Source of the DNA: Sphingorhabdus sp.
GTDB taxonomy: Bacteria > Pseudomonadota > Alphaproteobacteria > Sphingomonadales > Sphingomonadaceae
Assembly: GCA_028279555.1 (NCBI GenBank)
Contig: JANQNO010000007.1
Location: 186,001 to 250,000 of the forward strand
Length of the DNA: 64,000 bases
Reading direction: 5' to 3'
The stretch's first letter is position 1, and the number at the start of each line of letters is the position of its first letter. The notes under the pieces were generated by a model. That model searched no databases. It was not told the origin of the DNA and was given only the letters and a program-made list of their open reading frames with translations. The position numbers were made by a program, and so were the translations under genes. Shown in pieces: positions 62,691 to 64,000 of the stretch.

Positions 62691-64000
62691 ATGATCGACA
62701 AGCTGCGCCTGGATGGATGGCTGATGACGGCCGGCGTGGTTGCCCTGCTCGCCGCGATCCCTTTGATTGCCATATTGTTTTACCTGCCGGTCGGCGGAAC
62801 GCAGCCATGGAACCATCTTTGGCAAACCACATTGCCCGACTATCTTTTCAATACCCTGTTGCTGATGCTTCTGGTTGCGCTCATTGCTGGCCCGATCGGT
62901 GTGCTAACAGCCTGGCTCGTGACCGTAGCAGACTTTCCGGGTCGGGCGGTTTTTTCATGGATGCTTGTTTTGCCGCTGGCCGCACCGGCTTATGTCATCG
63001 CATATGTCTATACCGATTTTCTGTCCTTTGCCGGGCCGCTGCAATCCACATTACGTTCATTTTTCGGTTGGGAGATGGGCGACTACTGGTTCCCCGAAAT
63101 CCGCAACATCCCCGGTGCCGCGCTGATGCTCGGACTAGTGCTCTATCCTTATGTCTATCTACTGGCGAGATCAGCATTTGCCGTGCAAAGCCGCAATCAG
63201 TTTCAGGCCGCCCGGTCGCTGGGAACAGGGCCCGGACGGGCTTTCTTTCGTATCGCTCTACCCTGTGCCAGGCCCGCTATCGCTGGCGGGCTAGCACTTG
63301 TGCTGATGGAAACGCTGGCAGATTTTGGCGTCGCGGAATATTTCGCCATTCCAACCTTCAGTACCGGCATCTTTCGCAGCTGGCTGGCGATGGGAGACAA
63401 GCTGGCGGCGATGAAGCTGGCGGCGATTATGATGCTGGTGGTAATGCTCCTCCTCTGGCTGGAAAGCGCCAGCCGCAAAGGGCGCGTGACGAGCAAAGAT
63501 ACGCTGGCATCGCGGGCCACAATCCGAAAACTATCTACAGGCAAAGGCGCGCTTGCAGCGCTCACCTGCGCCATGCCGATATTGCTGGGTTTCGTGCTGC
63601 CGGTTCTGATATTGGTGAATTACGCCGTAAGCACCGGTGACAGCCAAGGTTGGGGCGAGCTGTGGGAATATACGCTCAGCAGTATCAGATTGGCCATAAT
63701 CGTCGCGCTGCTTGCGGTCGGCTTCTCCTTTCTGCTTGCCTATGCGCAAAGGTCCATTTCAAGTGGTTTCGGGAAAGCCGCGATACGCGTGGCGACGCTG
63801 GGTTATGCGCTGCCTGGCGCGCTGCTCGCAGTTGGGCTTTTGGCACCGCTGGGGACTTTCGATCAATGGCTGACCGGCATTCTTCAGGACAGGGCGGACT
63901 TTTCGGGCAGCCTACTGCTAACCGGAAGCGGGATGATTTTGGTCTACGCGCTTGTTGTCCGCTTTCTGACTGTGTCTTTCAATAGCATCAGCGGACAGAT
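62691..64000 (+). CDS. fbpB: Ferric iron ABC transporter permease, 3' end outside the window
   Basis: A membrane permease of the FbpB type, 436 residues visible and open to the right edge. Two repeated permease halves are expected; the first EAA-loop is seen as AARSLGTGPGRAFFRIALPC near residue 170. Spans include VVALLAAIPLIAILFYLPVG and LLMLLVALIAGPIGVLTAWL. In-frame ATGs at 62628 and 62643 are nearer to the divergent fbpC start (62619) and lack a ribosome site, so 62691, with AGGA upstream, is preferred. FbpA and FbpC complete the transporter. Confidence 0.9.
   Translation, partial: MIDKLRLDGWLMTAGVVALLAAIPLIAILFYLPVGGTQPWNHLWQTTLPDYLFNTLLLMLLVALIAGPIGVLTAWLVTVADFPGRAVFSWMLVLPLAAPAYVIAYVYTDFLSFAGPLQSTLRSFFGWEMGDYWFPEIRNIPGAALMLGLVLYPYVYLLARSAFAVQSRNQFQAARSLGTGPGRAFFRIALPCARPAIAGGLALVLMETLADFGVAEYFAIPTFSTGIFRSWLAMGDKLAAMKLAAIMMLVVMLLLWLESASRKGRVTSKDTLASRATIRKLSTGKGALAALTCAMPILLGFVLPVLILVNYAVSTGDSQGWGELWEYTLSSIRLAIIVALLAVGFSFLLAYAQRSISSGFGKAAIRVATLGYALPGALLAVGLLAPLGTFDQWLTGILQDRADFSGSLLLTGSGMILVYALVVRFLTVSFNSISGQ

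Noticed and set aside
1-64000. tRNA, rRNA, insertion sequences, phage genes
   Set aside because: I looked for cloverleaf ends, transposase motifs and inverted terminal repeats and saw none that I could support.

Overview
The window looks like the chromosome of an aerobic, GC-rich alphaproteobacterium of the order Sphingomonadales. The case rests on gene content and gene order: ribosomal protein L21 with a long Lys/Ala/Pro tail next to L27, several TonB-receptor and lipoprotein genes, a complete cbb3 oxidase operon with its own FNR, and an acetate locus in the acs-crbR-crbS-actP order. No rRNA, tRNA, CRISPR array or insertion sequence was recognised. The genus cannot be fixed from what is visible.

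Layout. 1-5.2 kb: a long-chain acyl-CoA ligase (cut by the left edge) behind a TetR gene, a PF10118-type metal-dependent hydrolase, a GNAT, and rplU-rpmA with a clear terminator. 5.3-12.3 kb: a small lipoprotein, PEP carboxylase, a double-domain universal stress protein, a Kef-type antiporter and an OmpA-like protein. 12.7-14.8 kb: an AT-richer type II restriction-modification pair (MT-A70 methyltransferase plus BglII/BstYI-like nuclease) that abuts a helix-turn-helix gene. 14.8-21.5 kb: a cytochrome P450, an Arg/Gly-repeat lipoprotein, type-B PutA and a divergent Crp/Fnr regulator.

21.4-28.1 kb is the most unusual part. One strand carries, in order of transcription, a LysM/peptidoglycan-active multidomain protein, a lipoprotein, a membrane-anchored TIR-TPR protein, a protein of unknown family, and a TPR protein with a SLOG-like nucleotide-binding region and a degenerate cyclase-like tail. 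This is the best candidate for an undescribed signalling, defence or conflict system.

28.4-40.9 kb: an MBL-fold enzyme, a broken GST gene, an Fe-S FNR regulator and OmpW. Then comes ccoNOQP-GHIS, a small Cys-rich protein and hemN in one tightly overlapping run, with a perfect FNR box in front. FNR senses low oxygen, the cbb3 oxidase is made and assembled (copper import, maturation), and HemN supplies heme without oxygen.

40.9-53.4 kb is an acetate-scavenging module. It has a DcaP-like porin, Acs, the response regulator CrbR, the symporter-linked sensor kinase CrbS, the ActP permease with its DUF485 partner, and a DnaQ-like exonuclease coupled to a cNMP/CBS/DUF294 protein. 53.5-58.8 kb is an uptake and breakdown cluster: TetR, a divergent TonB receptor, an alpha/beta hydrolase and an MFS transporter, with palindromic operator candidates between the divergent genes. 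58.9-64 kb is an iron locus: an acidic lipoprotein, a PiuC-like dioxygenase, and FbpA/FbpC/FbpB ferric transport with a Fur-like box. The permease runs off the right edge.

All family assignments come from reading translated sequence and motifs by eye; no database search was run.
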